Shown piece by piece: positions 63,874 through 64,000 of a stretch of DNA of 64,000 nucleotides (position 1 is its first letter; each line of letters opens with the position of its first letter). The stretch lies in assembly GCF_016917355.1 (NCBI RefSeq), contig NZ_CP070304.1, positions 3,224,001 to 3,288,000 on the forward strand, given 5' to 3'. Source of the DNA: Glaciimonas sp. PAMC28666. Lineage in GTDB: Bacteria > Pseudomonadota > Gammaproteobacteria > Burkholderiales > Burkholderiaceae_D. The notes under the pieces were generated by a model. That model was given only the letters and a program-made list of their open reading frames with translations, did no database searches and had not been told where the DNA came from. The position numbers and the translations under genes are program-made.

Positions 63874-64000
63874 ATGGCAAAAATTATCCATACGATGATT
63901 CGGGTCCTCGATCCCGAGCGATCCAAGAACTTTTATCGCGATGGTTTTGGATTTGAAGTCTCCCATCAGCTTGATTTCCCCGGTTTCACGTTGGTTTATC
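63874..64000 (+). CDS. VOC/glyoxalase family protein, 5' part only
   Basis: The gene starts with ATG at 63874 and runs off the window after 42 codons. The visible protein reads MAKIIHTMIRVLDPERSKNF and then YRDGFGFEVSHQLDFPGFTLVY. This is the first beta-alpha-beta module of the vicinal oxygen chelate fold, with the metal-binding His in IIHTMIRV and the FYRDGFGF turn typical of lactoylglutathione lyase (GloA). A glyoxalase I is likely, but the second half with the other ligands is missing here. No Shine-Dalgarno is clear (CCCGCAG before the start). Confidence 0.7.
   Translation, partial: MAKIIHTMIRVLDPERSKNFYRDGFGFEVSHQLDFPGFTLVY

Overview
The window is a chromosomal stretch of a betaproteobacterium, most likely a Burkholderiales member of the Oxalobacteraceae (Glaciimonas/Herminiimonas/Collimonas-like). 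This is an inference from gene content and order: a fimT-pilV-pilW-pilX-pilY1-pilE cluster, a DUF934 gene inside an APS-reductase sulfate operon, metG-GNAT-DUF3460-scpA-panC divergent from apbC, and gltX followed by tRNA-Ala(GGC). I see no prophage, insertion sequence, CRISPR array, rRNA operon or integrated element. Base composition looks even, with AT-rich intergenic patches.

Layout. 0-2 kb: NCS2 nucleobase permease with its terminator. 2-9 kb, minus strand: six-gene type IV pilus minor pilin and PilY1 operon. 9.3-11.8 kb: MATE exporter and an SDR protein lacking the usual catalytic Tyr/Lys, divergent. 12-20.9 kb: one 2982-residue cyclic beta-1,2-glucan synthase. 21.5-25.3 kb: pepA divergent from lptF-lptG. 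25.4-34.2 kb: siroheme and assimilatory sulfur block: cbiX, then on the minus strand tauE-like, cysI, DUF934, cysH, cysD, cysN, cobA, with a CysB-type regulator divergent. 34.3-42.9 kb: small secreted proteins, DHA2 MFS exporter, ClC channel with methyltransferase, MscS channel, periplasmic binding protein. 43-49.8 kb: panC, scpA, DUF3460, GNAT, metG, apbC, DUF4399. 49.9-51.9 kb: gltX, one tRNA-Ala and two identical tRNA-Glu genes, each tRNA-Glu with its own terminator. 52-54.5 kb: five small, mostly envelope-associated proteins. 54.5-63 kb: LysR regulator divergent from a glyoxylate-to-glycerate pathway (gcl, hyi, glxR, ttuD), then pyk. The window ends with an amino-acid-synthesis family protein and the first 42 residues of a VOC/glyoxalase protein.

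How the genes work together. The sulfur block covers sulfate activation (CysD/CysN), reduction of APS (CysH with iron-sulfur cysteines), reduction of sulfite (CysI), siroheme supply for CysI (CobA and CbiX) and possible sulfite/sulfonate export. No flavoprotein reductase partner (CysJ) is present. The gcl block turns two glyoxylates into tartronate semialdehyde, then glycerate and 2-phosphoglycerate; pyk lies just downstream and completes the route to pyruvate apart from enolase.

Most of the window is ordinary core genome. The most unusual structure is an array of four 46-50 bp tandem repeats that shares sequence with a 22-bp perfect hairpin, between the convergent cbiX and cobA (25876-26096). 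Shorter degenerate tandem repeats with 10-16 bp units recur in other intergenic regions, several directly after stop codons. Other points worth checking are a PilY1 without its expected calcium loop, a PilX with an 85-residue leader, and the SDR with a lost catalytic pair.
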